From Pantoea vagans (GTDB lineage: Bacteria > Pseudomonadota > Gammaproteobacteria > Enterobacterales > Enterobacteriaceae), in the NCBI RefSeq assembly GCF_004792415.1, contig NZ_CP038853.1, forward strand, positions 372,001-436,000: 64,000 nt of DNA. Direction: 5' to 3'. The position numbers and the translations under genes are program-made. This document shows, piece by piece, positions 9,895 to 17,733 of this stretch (its first letter is position 1; each line of letters starts with the position of its first letter). Below the pieces are notes generated by a model. That model saw nothing but the letters and a program-made list of their open reading frames with translations, did not search any database and had not been told where the DNA came from.

Positions 9895-10727
9895 TATTTC
9901 TCCTCCCGGGCGAAAAGCTGTTTAATCTGCGCGGTATCCGCCTGCTGGCGGGTATCAAACTGCGACAGACGTGACAGGAAATCGGCATAGTTATCGCTGC
10001 GGTTCTGAGCCGGAACGCCTTTGGCAATAAAGTCATTCATAGCGGTTTTCACCGCGTTGATGCCGTCACTCACCAGTGCATCGACCAGGCCGCTGGCGTA
10101 GCGGATTTCGCCGCCGGTCATGCTCCAGATAAACGGGCGATCGCGCGAGTCATACTCTTCAATGCCTGCTTCCTGCTCAATAACCTGCGGACCGTTCAGC
10201 CCCAGACGGGCTTCGCGCGTGACAATCAGGTAGCTGCAGAGTGCGGCAGCGATAGACATCCCGCCGAAGCAGCCAACGGTGCCGCTGACGATGCCGATAA
10301 CCGGGGTGTAGCGACGCAGATCAACAATCGCTGCGTGAATATCCGCAATCGCCGCCAGGCCAAGATTCGCTTCCTGCAAGCGTACGCCACCGGTTTCCAG
10401 GCAGAGCACCGCCTGAGTCGGAATGCCGTTGCGGTTGTCTTCCGCCGCCAGCTCCAGCGCCGCCGCCATTTTTGCCCCGGAGACTTCGCCCATGCTGCCG
10501 CCCTGGAAGGTGCCTTCGATGGCAACCACCACGGCAGGCTGACCGTTCAGGGTGCCGCGCGCGACCACCATGCCGTCGTCTGACTGAGGCACCACGCCCT
10601 GCGGGGCCAGCCATGGCGACATAATGCCTTCAAACGGATCAAGCAGTTCGCGGTAGCTGCCTGCATCCAGCAGCGCATGGGCGCGTTCTCGGGCCCGTAA
10701 TTCAATAAAACTGGCATCGTTACGCAT
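9894..10727 (-). CDS. mdcD: Malonate decarboxylase beta subunit
   Basis: MdcD is the other half of the malonyl-S-ACP decarboxylase. The 277-aa product has the carboxyltransferase beta-type core: FQGGSMGEVSGAKMAAALE around residues 90-110, then ETGGVRLQEANLG and GTVGCFGGMSIAAALC, which build the oxyanion holes. Its start overlaps the end of mdcC by 8 bases, and its stop overlaps the mdcE start by one base. Confidence 0.95.
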   Translation of the reverse strand: MRNDASFIELRARERAHALLDAGSYRELLDPFEGIMSPWLAPQGVVPQSDDGMVVARGTLNGQPAVVVAIEGTFQGGSMGEVSGAKMAAALELAAEDNRNGIPTQAVLCLETGGVRLQEANLGLAAIADIHAAIVDLRRYTPVIGIVSGTVGCFGGMSIAAALCSYLIVTREARLGLNGPQVIEQEAGIEEYDSRDRPFIWSMTGGEIRYASGLVDALVSDGINAVKTAMNDFIAKGVPAQNRSDNYADFLSRLSQFDTRQQADTAQIKQLFAREEK

Positions 10728-11019
10728 GGCTCACCTCTTCAAAAACCTGTTCAATACGGATACGCGCTACGCCGGGTGTCGCGCCGAAATCGTGAATAAT
10801 CAGCTTTCCGGCGGGCAGGCCGTTGATTAAGTTCAGGCGGTCAAACAGTGCCTTCCAGCGAGCGTCGCTGTTATCCAGGGAGGTGGTGATATCGATGTTC
10901 AGTGTCTGGCCTTCAGTTGCGGTGTACAGCACTTCCATATCACCGGAACCAACGACCCCGGCCAGCGCTCTGCCATTGAGCAGGCGGTTAGCAGGTAAAG
11001 ATAATGTGATGTGTTCCAT
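10720..11019 (-). CDS. mdcC: Malonate decarboxylase acyl carrier protein (delta subunit)
   Basis: MdcC carries the acetyl or malonyl thioester on a phosphoribosyl-dephospho-CoA arm. It is unrelated in sequence to ordinary acyl carrier proteins. The 99-aa product has the attachment motif GSGDMEV, with Ser25 at the position modified in the Klebsiella protein. The neighbouring mdcB and mdcG encode the enzymes that make and attach this arm. The gap to mdcB is 8 bases. Confidence 0.95.
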   Translation of the reverse strand: MEHITLSLPANRLLNGRALAGVVGSGDMEVLYTATEGQTLNIDITTSLDNSDARWKALFDRLNLINGLPAGKLIIHDFGATPGVARIRIEQVFEEVSHA

Positions 11020-11027
11020 AATGGCCT

Positions 11028-11888
11028 CTAAAAATAAGAATGTTCAGGCGAGCAGACCCGATCAATAAACAGCGTCGCGGCCAGCAAATCGGCGGCCCCG
11101 CCAGGCGAAGCATTGAGTGCCAGCATGCGCCGGTCGAGCTGCGACAACGCAACCTGACCTGCGGCTGTGCGGCAGCCTCCCGCCAGCAGTACGGCGCGTG
11201 CGCCCTGCTGCATGGCGTCCAGTCCGGTCATACCCGCACGTGACAGCACGCAGGTATCGCTGAGCGAGGTCATGATCGCCATCAGCGCATCAAGACGGGC
11301 TTCACTTTCACTGGCACCCACCGCCCTGCTGGTCAGCAGCTGCGGCAGCGCCAGCTTCATCACGTGAGGAAACGCCTGTTGCGCCTCTTCGCGTGCGCCG
11401 GGCACCTGATAGCGGTGCGTCGCTTTTAACCCTTTGCTGAACAGCTTTGGCGCAGCATGGTCGGGCAGGCTGGCCAGTACAGCGGCGGTGCGGGTCAGCT
11501 GGTCGGCACTGGCAGCGCCGCCGTGCATGGCCGCGGCACTCACCAGCAATCCCAGCGCCCAGATCGCGCCACGATGGGTGTTAACGCCGCCGGTTGCCGC
11601 CATCATCTGCTGCTCACCGTCGCGGCCCAGGCGGCCTACCGTTTCGCGCAGGGCGATATCAGCGGGACGCAGCCAGCTGTGACGGGCCAGCGCCAGAAAG
11701 GCTGGCATCAGGCTGTGAGCGGAGCGCTCCATCAGCACCAGCGTCAGATCCTGATGCGCGCCGTTTCCCCGACTGTCGACCAGACCCGGCTTAGGGCTCA
11801 GGCGTGCTTCATCGATCAGACAATCGCGCGCCATCGTCGCCAGCTGGCTGGACTGCGCCTCGGCTTGAGTCTGTGACAGGAGTTTCAT
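11028..11888 (-). CDS. mdcB: Triphosphoribosyl-dephospho-CoA synthase
   Basis: MdcB makes 2'-(5''-triphosphoribosyl)-3'-dephospho-CoA from ATP and dephospho-CoA, the precursor of the MdcC prosthetic group. The 286-aa product is a CitG-family protein; the signature LSPKPGLVDSRGNGAHQDL occurs near residues 31-49. The gene follows mdcA with no spacing: the mdcA stop ends at 11889 and mdcB starts at 11888. A CitG-type protein could in principle also serve citrate lyase, but the surrounding mdc genes decide for malonate. Confidence 0.95.
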   Translation of the reverse strand: MKLLSQTQAEAQSSQLATMARDCLIDEARLSPKPGLVDSRGNGAHQDLTLVLMERSAHSLMPAFLALARHSWLRPADIALRETVGRLGRDGEQQMMAATGGVNTHRGAIWALGLLVSAAAMHGGAASADQLTRTAAVLASLPDHAAPKLFSKGLKATHRYQVPGAREEAQQAFPHVMKLALPQLLTSRAVGASESEARLDALMAIMTSLSDTCVLSRAGMTGLDAMQQGARAVLLAGGCRTAAGQVALSQLDRRMLALNASPGGAADLLAATLFIDRVCSPEHSYF

Positions 11889-13544
11889 TTACCAGCTCCG
11901 GAATTTAGCAGGTGGGTTGTACAGGCCATCTGACCATTCAACCAGGTCAGCGACGCTGCCCGCTGCCAGCAGTGAACGCGTGGCGTCAGAGCGGCGGATA
12001 CCCATATCTTCCGGGTAGACCACTTTGCCGCTTTTACGCAGGGCTGCGACGCGTGCCGCATCCACACCCAGGCCGATGTCGGTAATGCCCGCAACAGCAG
12101 CGACCATAGCGCGACGCTCTTCAAGACTTTCTGCGCGATAGAGATAGGCAATGCCTTCCTCAGTCAGCACATGGGTCACGTCATCGCCGTAAATCATGAC
12201 CGGTGCCAGCGGCATACCGGAGGTTTTGGCGACCTCAACCGCATCCAGGGTTTCAACGAAGGTTGGTTTCGCGCCTGCCTGGAAGGTTTCGACCATCTGC
12301 ACCACCAGTTTTTTACCGCGCTGCATCGGGTCTGGCTCGGTGATCATGTTCAGCCAGGCGGGCGTTGCGTGACGACGGCCATGGGGATCGTGACCCATGT
12401 TAGGTGCGCCGCCGAAACCGGAAAGACGACCACGCGTCACGGTAGAGGAGTTGGCCAGACCATCAACCTGCAGGGTGGCACCGATAAACATATCAACCGC
12501 GTACTGACCGGCCAGCTGACAGAAGGCGCGGTTAGAGCGCATTGAGCCGTCGCTGCCGGTAAAGAAGATGTCGGGACGGGCGCGGATATACTCTTCCATT
12601 CCCAGCTCGCCGCCGAAGCAGTGCACACTCTCGACCCAGCCGCTCTCAATCGCCGGGATCAGCGTCGGATGCGGGTTCAGCGTCCAGTGCTTACAGATTT
12701 TGCCTTTCAGACCGAGCTGCTCGCCGTAGGTTGGCAGCAGCAGTTCAATCGCGGCGGTATTAAAACCGATACCGTGGTTCAGCGACTGCACCTGGTGTTC
12801 GGCGTAGATGCCTTTAATCGCCATCATCGCCATCAGGATATGTTCCTGTTTAATCAGGCGCGGATCGCGGGTAAACAGCGGTTCGATAAAGAACGGTTTG
12901 TCTGCGACGACGACGTAGTCGATCCAGGAGCCGGGGATATCGACGCGAGGCAGGTCGGTTTCGTCATCGACCAGTTCATTGACCTGGGCTATCACGATAC
13001 CGTCACGAAACGCGGCGGCTTCCACCAGTGCCGGGGTATCTTCGGTACTCGGGCCGGTATAGAGGTTGCCTTTGCGATCAGCTTTGTAACCGGCAATCAG
13101 CGCCACATTCGGGCTGAGATCAACATAGAGGCGGGAATAGAGTTCGATGTAGGTATGGATAGCACCGATTTCCAGCTGGCCATCCTGTAACAGCTGAGAC
13201 ATGCGCAGACTTTGCGGACCGGAAAAAGAGAAGTCGAGTTTGCGGGCGATGCCTTTTTCAAAAATATCGAGATGCTCACTGCGGCCGACGCTGGGCATAA
13301 TTATATGCAGGTCGTGAATCTTTGCCGGATTCACCGCTGCCAGCATGCGGGATAAGAAGTCAGCCTGTTTCTGGTTATTCCCTTCAAGCACCACTCGGTC
13401 GCCTGGTGCAATGAGTGTTTCCAGTGCTTCGGTAGCTCTTTCTGAAGGAATGACTTTGCCATCAAGGGGAAAGGAAGCTATACGGCGCGCTTTTTCACTG
13501 CGGCGTGTGTTCCACTCCCGGGCAGGCGTTTGGCCTGTGTTCAT
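11889..13544 (-). CDS. mdcA: Malonate decarboxylase alpha subunit (acetyl-S-ACP:malonate ACP transferase)
   Basis: MdcA exchanges acetyl for malonyl on the carrier protein, releasing acetate and regenerating malonyl-S-ACP. The 551-aa protein is in the CoA-transferase superfamily and has the usual MdcA length; long matching segments include ERATEALETLIAPGDRVVLE near the N-terminus and GRLSGFGGAPNMGHDPHGR in the C-terminal half. The start ATG is preceded by AGGAGG. It is the first gene of the operon, so the promoter must lie in 13545-13828. Confidence 0.96.
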   Translation of the reverse strand: MNTGQTPAREWNTRRSEKARRIASFPLDGKVIPSERATEALETLIAPGDRVVLEGNNQKQADFLSRMLAAVNPAKIHDLHIIMPSVGRSEHLDIFEKGIARKLDFSFSGPQSLRMSQLLQDGQLEIGAIHTYIELYSRLYVDLSPNVALIAGYKADRKGNLYTGPSTEDTPALVEAAAFRDGIVIAQVNELVDDETDLPRVDIPGSWIDYVVVADKPFFIEPLFTRDPRLIKQEHILMAMMAIKGIYAEHQVQSLNHGIGFNTAAIELLLPTYGEQLGLKGKICKHWTLNPHPTLIPAIESGWVESVHCFGGELGMEEYIRARPDIFFTGSDGSMRSNRAFCQLAGQYAVDMFIGATLQVDGLANSSTVTRGRLSGFGGAPNMGHDPHGRRHATPAWLNMITEPDPMQRGKKLVVQMVETFQAGAKPTFVETLDAVEVAKTSGMPLAPVMIYGDDVTHVLTEEGIAYLYRAESLEERRAMVAAVAGITDIGLGVDAARVAALRKSGKVVYPEDMGIRRSDATRSLLAAGSVADLVEWSDGLYNPPAKFRSW

Positions 13545-13828
13545 TTCAACCTCCTGATTAGAATCGCTGTTGCTTCGTTTATGCTGAGGGAAGTCTGAGC
13601 TTTCTTAATGCATCGTTCAATTAAGCAAAAAAACTGAACGTTAGATTTAAGGTAACGATAGAGAAAGGGGGGAGAGATAAGCGAAGGGTTAAGTGTAGAC
13701 TGAGAAAGATGAAGTAAAAGTTACAGTGGTGAATATTGCTGGTCGTAATTAATTATCAATATAAATATTCAGCTAGCGTTAATCCTGGAGCGTGAGGATT
13801 CTGAACGTTTATCCGGTGAACATGCCAT
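13545..13828. promoter_or_regulatory. Intergenic region upstream of mdcA, with possible MdcR operator
   Basis: This AT-rich region without a gene lies between mdcA and the glpD terminator and must hold the mdc promoter. An interrupted palindrome at 13604-13625 (CTTAAT, 10 bases, ATTAAG) has the T-N11-A geometry of LysR-type operators and lies about 60-80 bases before the mdcA start. It is a candidate MdcR site. I see no convincing -35/-10 pair. Confidence 0.4.
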
Positions 13829-13854
13829 AAAAAAAGCAGGCCGAAGCCTGCTTT
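13829..13854 (-). terminator. Intrinsic terminator of glpD
   Basis: Read on the minus strand: a 9-bp stem (AAAGCAGGC, loop TTCG, GCCTGCTTT) running into a seven-base T tract, 20 bases after the glpD stop. The UUCG-type tetraloop and T run are typical of a strong Rho-independent terminator. Confidence 0.9.
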
Positions 13855-13873
13855 CTGTATTTTAACTCTCTGC

Positions 13874-15379
13874 TCAGGAGGCCAGTGACAGAACGGGTTT
13901 CGCTTTCGCTGCCAGCCATTCGGCAACGCGAGCCTGCTGCTCTTTGGTCAGCCACATACCCTGTTTGGTACGACGCCAGATAGCATCATCCAGTTCACGC
14001 ACCCACTCATGCTGCACCAGGTAGCGCAGTTCCGCTTCGTAGAATTCGTGTCCGAAGTTCTCACCCAGGTCATCCAGACTCTTCGCGCCAGCCAGCAGGG
14101 TTTCCGTGCTGCTGCCATAAGTGCGGGAGAAGTGACGCGCCATATTTTCGCTGATGAACGGATAACGACGACGCAGACTGGCTGCATAATCCTCACGGGT
14201 GCCGGAGATATTGCCGCCCGGCAACACGCAGTTTTTGGTCCAGGCCGGACCGGCGTTCGGATAGTACTTCACCAGTTTTTCCAGCGCATGTTCCGCCAGC
14301 TTACGATAAGTGGTCAGCTTGCCGCCGAATACGGAGAGCAGCGGTGCCTGACCATTATCGTCGCGCACGTCCAGCGTGTAATCACGGGTGATCGCCTGCG
14401 GTGAATCGGATTCATCATCACACAGCGGACGCACACCAGAGTAAGACCAGACGATATCGTCAGCGGTCAGCTGCTTTTTAAAGTGTCCGTTGAACACTTT
14501 CAGCAGGTATTCGGTCTCATTGTCGTCGATATTGACGTTTTTCGGATCGCCTTTGTACTCCACATCGGTGGTGCCGATGATGGAGAACTCATCCATCCAC
14601 GGGATGACAAACACGATACGGTTATCTTCGTTCTGCAGAATATAAGCCTGCTTCTCGGTATGAACGCGCGGCACCACGATGTGACTGCCTTTGATCAGGC
14701 GAATGCCGTAAGGTGATTTCAGCTTCAGGCTGTCATCAAACAGCTGCTTAACCCACGGGCCAGCGGCGTTGACCAGGCCTTTCGCCTGCCAGGTAAAGGT
14801 TTTGCCGGTATCGACATCTTCCGCTTCAACCTTCCACAGGCCACCTTCGCGCCAGGCACGGGTTACACGGGTGCGGGTACGGACTTCACCGCCACGCTTC
14901 ACCACTTCCTGCGCATTCAGTACTACCATGCGGGCATCATCGACCCAGCAGTCAGAATATTCGAATCCGCGCGTAATCTCCGGCTTCAGGGCCGAATCCG
15001 CGCCAAACCGCAGACTTTTACTGCCTGGCAGGCTGGTACGCTTGCCGAGATGGTCATACATGAACAGGCCGGTGCGGATCATCCACGCCGGACGCAGGTG
15101 CGGACGGTGCGGCAGACGGAAGCGCATCGGGAACGCCAGATGCGGGGCCATTTTCAGCAGGACTTCGCGCTCGGCCAGTGCTTCACTGACCAGACGGAAT
15201 TCGTAATGTTCAAGGTAGCGCAGGCCGCCGTGAATCAGTTTTGAACTGGCAGAGGAGGTCGCGCAAGCCAGATCCCGCGCCTCCAGCATTAACACCGACA
15301 GTCCGCGTCCTGCAGCGTCTGCTGCAATGCCGGCACCGTTGATGCCGCCGCCGATCACGATCAGGTCTTTGGTTTCCAC
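13874..15379 (-). CDS. glpD: Aerobic glycerol-3-phosphate dehydrogenase
   Basis: GlpD oxidises sn-glycerol 3-phosphate to dihydroxyacetone phosphate at the inner membrane and passes electrons to ubiquinone. The product is 501 aa, as in E. coli, with the FAD-binding GGGINGAG near residue 9 and the flavoprotein segment TSSASSKLIHGGLRYLEH. The start codon is GTG, with GGAGGAG five bases upstream; the upstream ATG at 15384 is out of frame. It is transcribed divergently from glpEGR, with two GlpR operators in between. Confidence 0.97.
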   Translation of the reverse strand: METKDLIVIGGGINGAGIAADAAGRGLSVLMLEARDLACATSSASSKLIHGGLRYLEHYEFRLVSEALAEREVLLKMAPHLAFPMRFRLPHRPHLRPAWMIRTGLFMYDHLGKRTSLPGSKSLRFGADSALKPEITRGFEYSDCWVDDARMVVLNAQEVVKRGGEVRTRTRVTRAWREGGLWKVEAEDVDTGKTFTWQAKGLVNAAGPWVKQLFDDSLKLKSPYGIRLIKGSHIVVPRVHTEKQAYILQNEDNRIVFVIPWMDEFSIIGTTDVEYKGDPKNVNIDDNETEYLLKVFNGHFKKQLTADDIVWSYSGVRPLCDDESDSPQAITRDYTLDVRDDNGQAPLLSVFGGKLTTYRKLAEHALEKLVKYYPNAGPAWTKNCVLPGGNISGTREDYAASLRRRYPFISENMARHFSRTYGSSTETLLAGAKSLDDLGENFGHEFYEAELRYLVQHEWVRELDDAIWRRTKQGMWLTKEQQARVAEWLAAKAKPVLSLAS

Positions 15380-15392
15380 GTCATCTCCTCCG

Positions 15393-15430
15393 ATGTTCGG
15401 AATAGTTCATTAATGTTCGTTTTCGAGCAT
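15393..15430. promoter_or_regulatory. Tandem GlpR operators between glpD and glpE
   Basis: Two partly palindromic 18-bp sites start exactly 20 bp apart: 15393-15410 (ATGTTCG, GAAT, AGTTCAT) and 15413-15430 (ATGTTCG, TTTT, CGAGCAT). Both match the known GlpR operator pattern ATGTTCG...CGAACAT. They lie just upstream of glpD, 14 and 34 bases from its start codon, where bound repressor would block transcription. glpR itself is the third gene of the divergent operon. Confidence 0.8.
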
Positions 15431-15609
15431 AATCATAATCGCAAACCAACATTGACGCCAGCTTTTAACCGGGTAAAAACATTTTTGCGTGATATAGCTA
15501 ACATTCTGCCCACCAAAAAAACAGATAGCCGCAACGATTGTCAGGTTATCGGCGTGGATTCTCGGGTTACACTACGCACCATTACGACGACGCTGTTATG
15601 AGAGATTCC

Positions 15610-15936
15610 ATGGAAATGTTCGAATGTATTAACGTGCAGCAGGCGCAGGCGCATCTGGCTGAGGGTGCACTGCTGGTGGATATCCGCGATCCGCAAAGTT
15701 ATGCCCTGGGTCATGCGGCAGGCGCGCTGCATCTGACCAACACCAACCTCAGCGACTTTGTCAGTGGCGCAGACCACAGCCTGCCGGTACTGGTAATGTG
15801 CTATCACGGCAACAGCAGCAAAAGCGCGGCGCAATATCTGCTGGGACAGGGTTTCAGCGCGGCCTACAGCATTGATGGCGGCTTTGATGCCTGGCGTGCC
15901 GCCTTTCCTCAGCAGGTTGCCCTCGGCAGTGAATAA
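15610..15936 (+). CDS. glpE: Thiosulfate sulfurtransferase GlpE
   Basis: GlpE is a single-domain rhodanese that transfers sulfane sulfur from thiosulfate to thiol acceptors. The 108-aa product equals E. coli GlpE and has the active-site loop CYHGNSSK, with the persulfide-forming cysteine. The ATG at 15610 gives MEMFECINV, aligning with E. coli MDQFECINV; an in-frame ATG at 15598 is possible but less likely. It is the first gene of glpE-glpG-glpR. Confidence 0.94.
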   Translation: MEMFECINVQQAQAHLAEGALLVDIRDPQSYALGHAAGALHLTNTNLSDFVSGADHSLPVLVMCYHGNSSKSAAQYLLGQGFSAAYSIDGGFDAWRAAFPQQVALGSE

Positions 15937-15965
15937 ATTGCCGCCCGTCACATGGAGAGTTACTG

Positions 15966-16787
15966 ATGCGCATTACCCAGTTTAATCAGCCACGCATGGC
16001 GCAGGCGTTTGTGGACTACATGGCGACGCAGGGCATCACGCTGCGCATCGAGCATGAAAATCACTACGTCATCATGCTGGATGATGAGAGCAAGATCTCA
16101 GTGGTCGAAAACGAACTTCAGCAGTTTTTGCACGACCCTAACCATCCGCGCTATCAGGCTGCCAGCTGGCACAGCGGCAAGACCGACAGCGGTCTGCGCT
16201 ATGAGCGCAGTAACATCTGGGCGAACATCCGCGAGCGGGCCGGTCCGCTGACCATGTCCCTGATGGTGCTCTGTATCGCCGTGTTTATTCTGATGCAGGT
16301 GATGGGCGATCAGACCGTGATGGCCTGGCTCTCCTGGCCGGATGCCGACCAGCATCTGCAGGTCTGGCGCTGGTTCAGCCATGCGCTGCTGCACTTTTCA
16401 CTGCTGCACATCCTGTTTAATCTGATGTGGTGGTGGTATCTCGGCGGCGCGGTCGAAAAGCGCCTTGGCAGCGGCAAACTGTTCGTGATTATGCTGATTT
16501 CGGCGCTGCTCAGCGGCTGGCTGCAGGCGAAGTTCAGCGGCATCTGGTTTGGCGGTCTGTCTGGCGTGGTGTATGCGCTTATGGGTTACTGCTGGCTGCG
16601 CGGTGAGCGCGATCCTGACAGCGGCGTCTATCTTGAAAGGGGATTGATCGGATTTGCGCTGGTCTGGCTGGTGATTGGCTGGTTCGGCGTCTTTGGTCTG
16701 GCGATTGCTAACGCGGCGCACGTCGCCGGTCTGGTCGTCGGGCTGGCGATGGCGCTGGTGGATACGCGTCACGTCACGCGTCGTTAG
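15966..16787 (+). CDS. glpG: Rhomboid intramembrane serine protease GlpG
   Basis: GlpG cleaves transmembrane segments inside the inner membrane. The 273-aa product has an N-terminal cytoplasmic domain (about residues 1-90) and six membrane helices. The catalytic dyad is visible as Ser199 in [11 protein letters not shown] and His252 in NAAHVAGL, equivalent to Ser201 and His254 in E. coli; the [10 protein letters not shown] segment supplies the oxyanion-hole histidine and asparagine. It is 29 bp after glpE and 32 bp before glpR. Confidence 0.97.
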   Translation: MRITQFNQPRMAQAFVDYMATQGITLRIEHENHYVIMLDDESKISVVENELQQFLHDPNHPRYQAASWHSGKTDSGLRYERSNIWANIRERAGPLTMSLMVLCIAVFILMQVMGDQTVMAWLSWPDADQHLQVWRWFSHALLHFSLLHILFNLMWWWYLGGAVEKRLGSGKLFVIMLISALLSGWLQAKFSGIWFGGLSGVVYALMGYCWLRGERDPDSGVYLERGLIGFALVWLVIGWFGVFGLAIANAAHVAGLVVGLAMALVDTRHVTRR

Positions 16788-16819
16788 ACAGGATATAAGC
16801 GGGTTAACAGGAGAGGAAC

Positions 16820-17578
16820 GTGAAGCAGACGCAACGTCATGATGCGATTATCGATTTAGTCCGTCGTCAGGGATATGTCAGTACTGAGGAGCTGGTGGAT
16901 CACTTTGAGGTCAGCCCGCAAACTATTCGTCGCGATCTCAACGATCTGGCCGATCAGAATAAAATTCAGCGTCACCACGGCGGCGCGGCGCTTCCTTCCA
17001 GCTCTGAGAATACCGCCTGGCACGATCGTAAAATGATGTGGTCAGCGGAAAAAGCGCGCATTGCGCAGCGTGTTGCCAGCCAGATCCCGGATGGCGCCAC
17101 GCTGTTTATCGACATCGGCACCACGCCGGAAGCGGTGGCGCACGCGCTGCTCAACCACAGCGATTTACGTGTGGTGACCAACAATCTTAACGTGGCGATG
17201 CTGTTAATGGGCAAACCCGACTTCCGGGTGATCATCGCAGGCGGTGAAGTACGGACCCGCGATGGCGCGGTGATGGGTGAAGCGACGCTCGACTTTATTT
17301 CTCAGTTCCGGCTCGATTACGGCATCCTGGGGATCAGCGGCATCGATATGGATGGATCGCTGCTGGAGTTCGACTATCACGAAGTCCGCACCAAGCGCGC
17401 CATCATTGAAAATTCACGCTGCGTGATGCTGGTGGTGGATCACTCGAAGTTTGGCCGTAACGCCATGGTTAACCTGGGCAACATGAGCCTGCTGGACTAT
17501 CTCTACACCGACAAAATGCCACCCGCCAGCGTTATGAAAGTGATTGAGCAGCATGAGGTCCACCTCGAACTCTGCTGA
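16820..17578 (+). CDS. glpR: Glycerol-3-phosphate regulon repressor
   Basis: GlpR is a DeoR-family repressor, induced by glycerol 3-phosphate, that controls the glp genes. The product is 252 aa, identical in length to E. coli. The N-terminal helix-turn-helix (about residues 20-60, [20 protein letters not shown]) is followed by the phosphosugar-sensing domain with [13 protein letters not shown] and [14 protein letters not shown]. The start is a GTG at 16820 with GGAGAGG upstream. The lead candidates for its operators are at 15393-15430, and it probably also affects its own operon. Confidence 0.96.
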   Translation: MKQTQRHDAIIDLVRRQGYVSTEELVDHFEVSPQTIRRDLNDLADQNKIQRHHGGAALPSSSENTAWHDRKMMWSAEKARIAQRVASQIPDGATLFIDIGTTPEAVAHALLNHSDLRVVTNNLNVAMLLMGKPDFRVIIAGGEVRTRDGAVMGEATLDFISQFRLDYGILGISGIDMDGSLLEFDYHEVRTKRAIIENSRCVMLVVDHSKFGRNAMVNLGNMSLLDYLYTDKMPPASVMKVIEQHEVHLELC

Positions 17579-17587
17579 TTCCTGCCA

Positions 17588-17615
17588 CGCCAGCCGCCCG
17601 GCTGGCGTTTTTCTT
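17588..17615 (+). terminator. Intrinsic terminator of glpEGR
   Basis: A perfect 8-bp stem (CGCCAGCC, loop GCCC, GGCTGGCG) followed by TTTTTC and further T-rich sequence, 9 bases after the glpR stop. Confidence 0.92.
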
Positions 17616-17661
17616 TGATTGCTGTCGCTTTTTTCCTCACTCACGTCTTTACTTAACGGTT

Positions 17662-17681
17662 GCTGGCACCCGGTTGCCAGC
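17662..17681. repeat. Inverted repeat upstream of malP
   Basis: A 7-bp inverted repeat (GCTGGCA, 6-base loop, TGCCAGC) lies about 53 bases before malP and after the glpR terminator. No T run follows. It could be a second hairpin or a regulator site. I found no clear MalT box (GGGGATGAGG type) in the malP upstream region; partial CCTCA matches near 17706 are too weak to call. Confidence 0.4.
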
Positions 17682-17733
17682 CCGTGCGCTTTCTATTTTT
17701 GCTTCACCTCATTGCGTAACAGAAGGGAGTGAT

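Noticed and set aside
9136-9990. 284-codon plus-strand frame opposite mdcE and mdcD
   Set aside because: Crosses two conserved minus-strand genes and has no domain.
17700-17716. MalT box before malP
   Set aside because: Only a partial CCTCA match; not enough to call.
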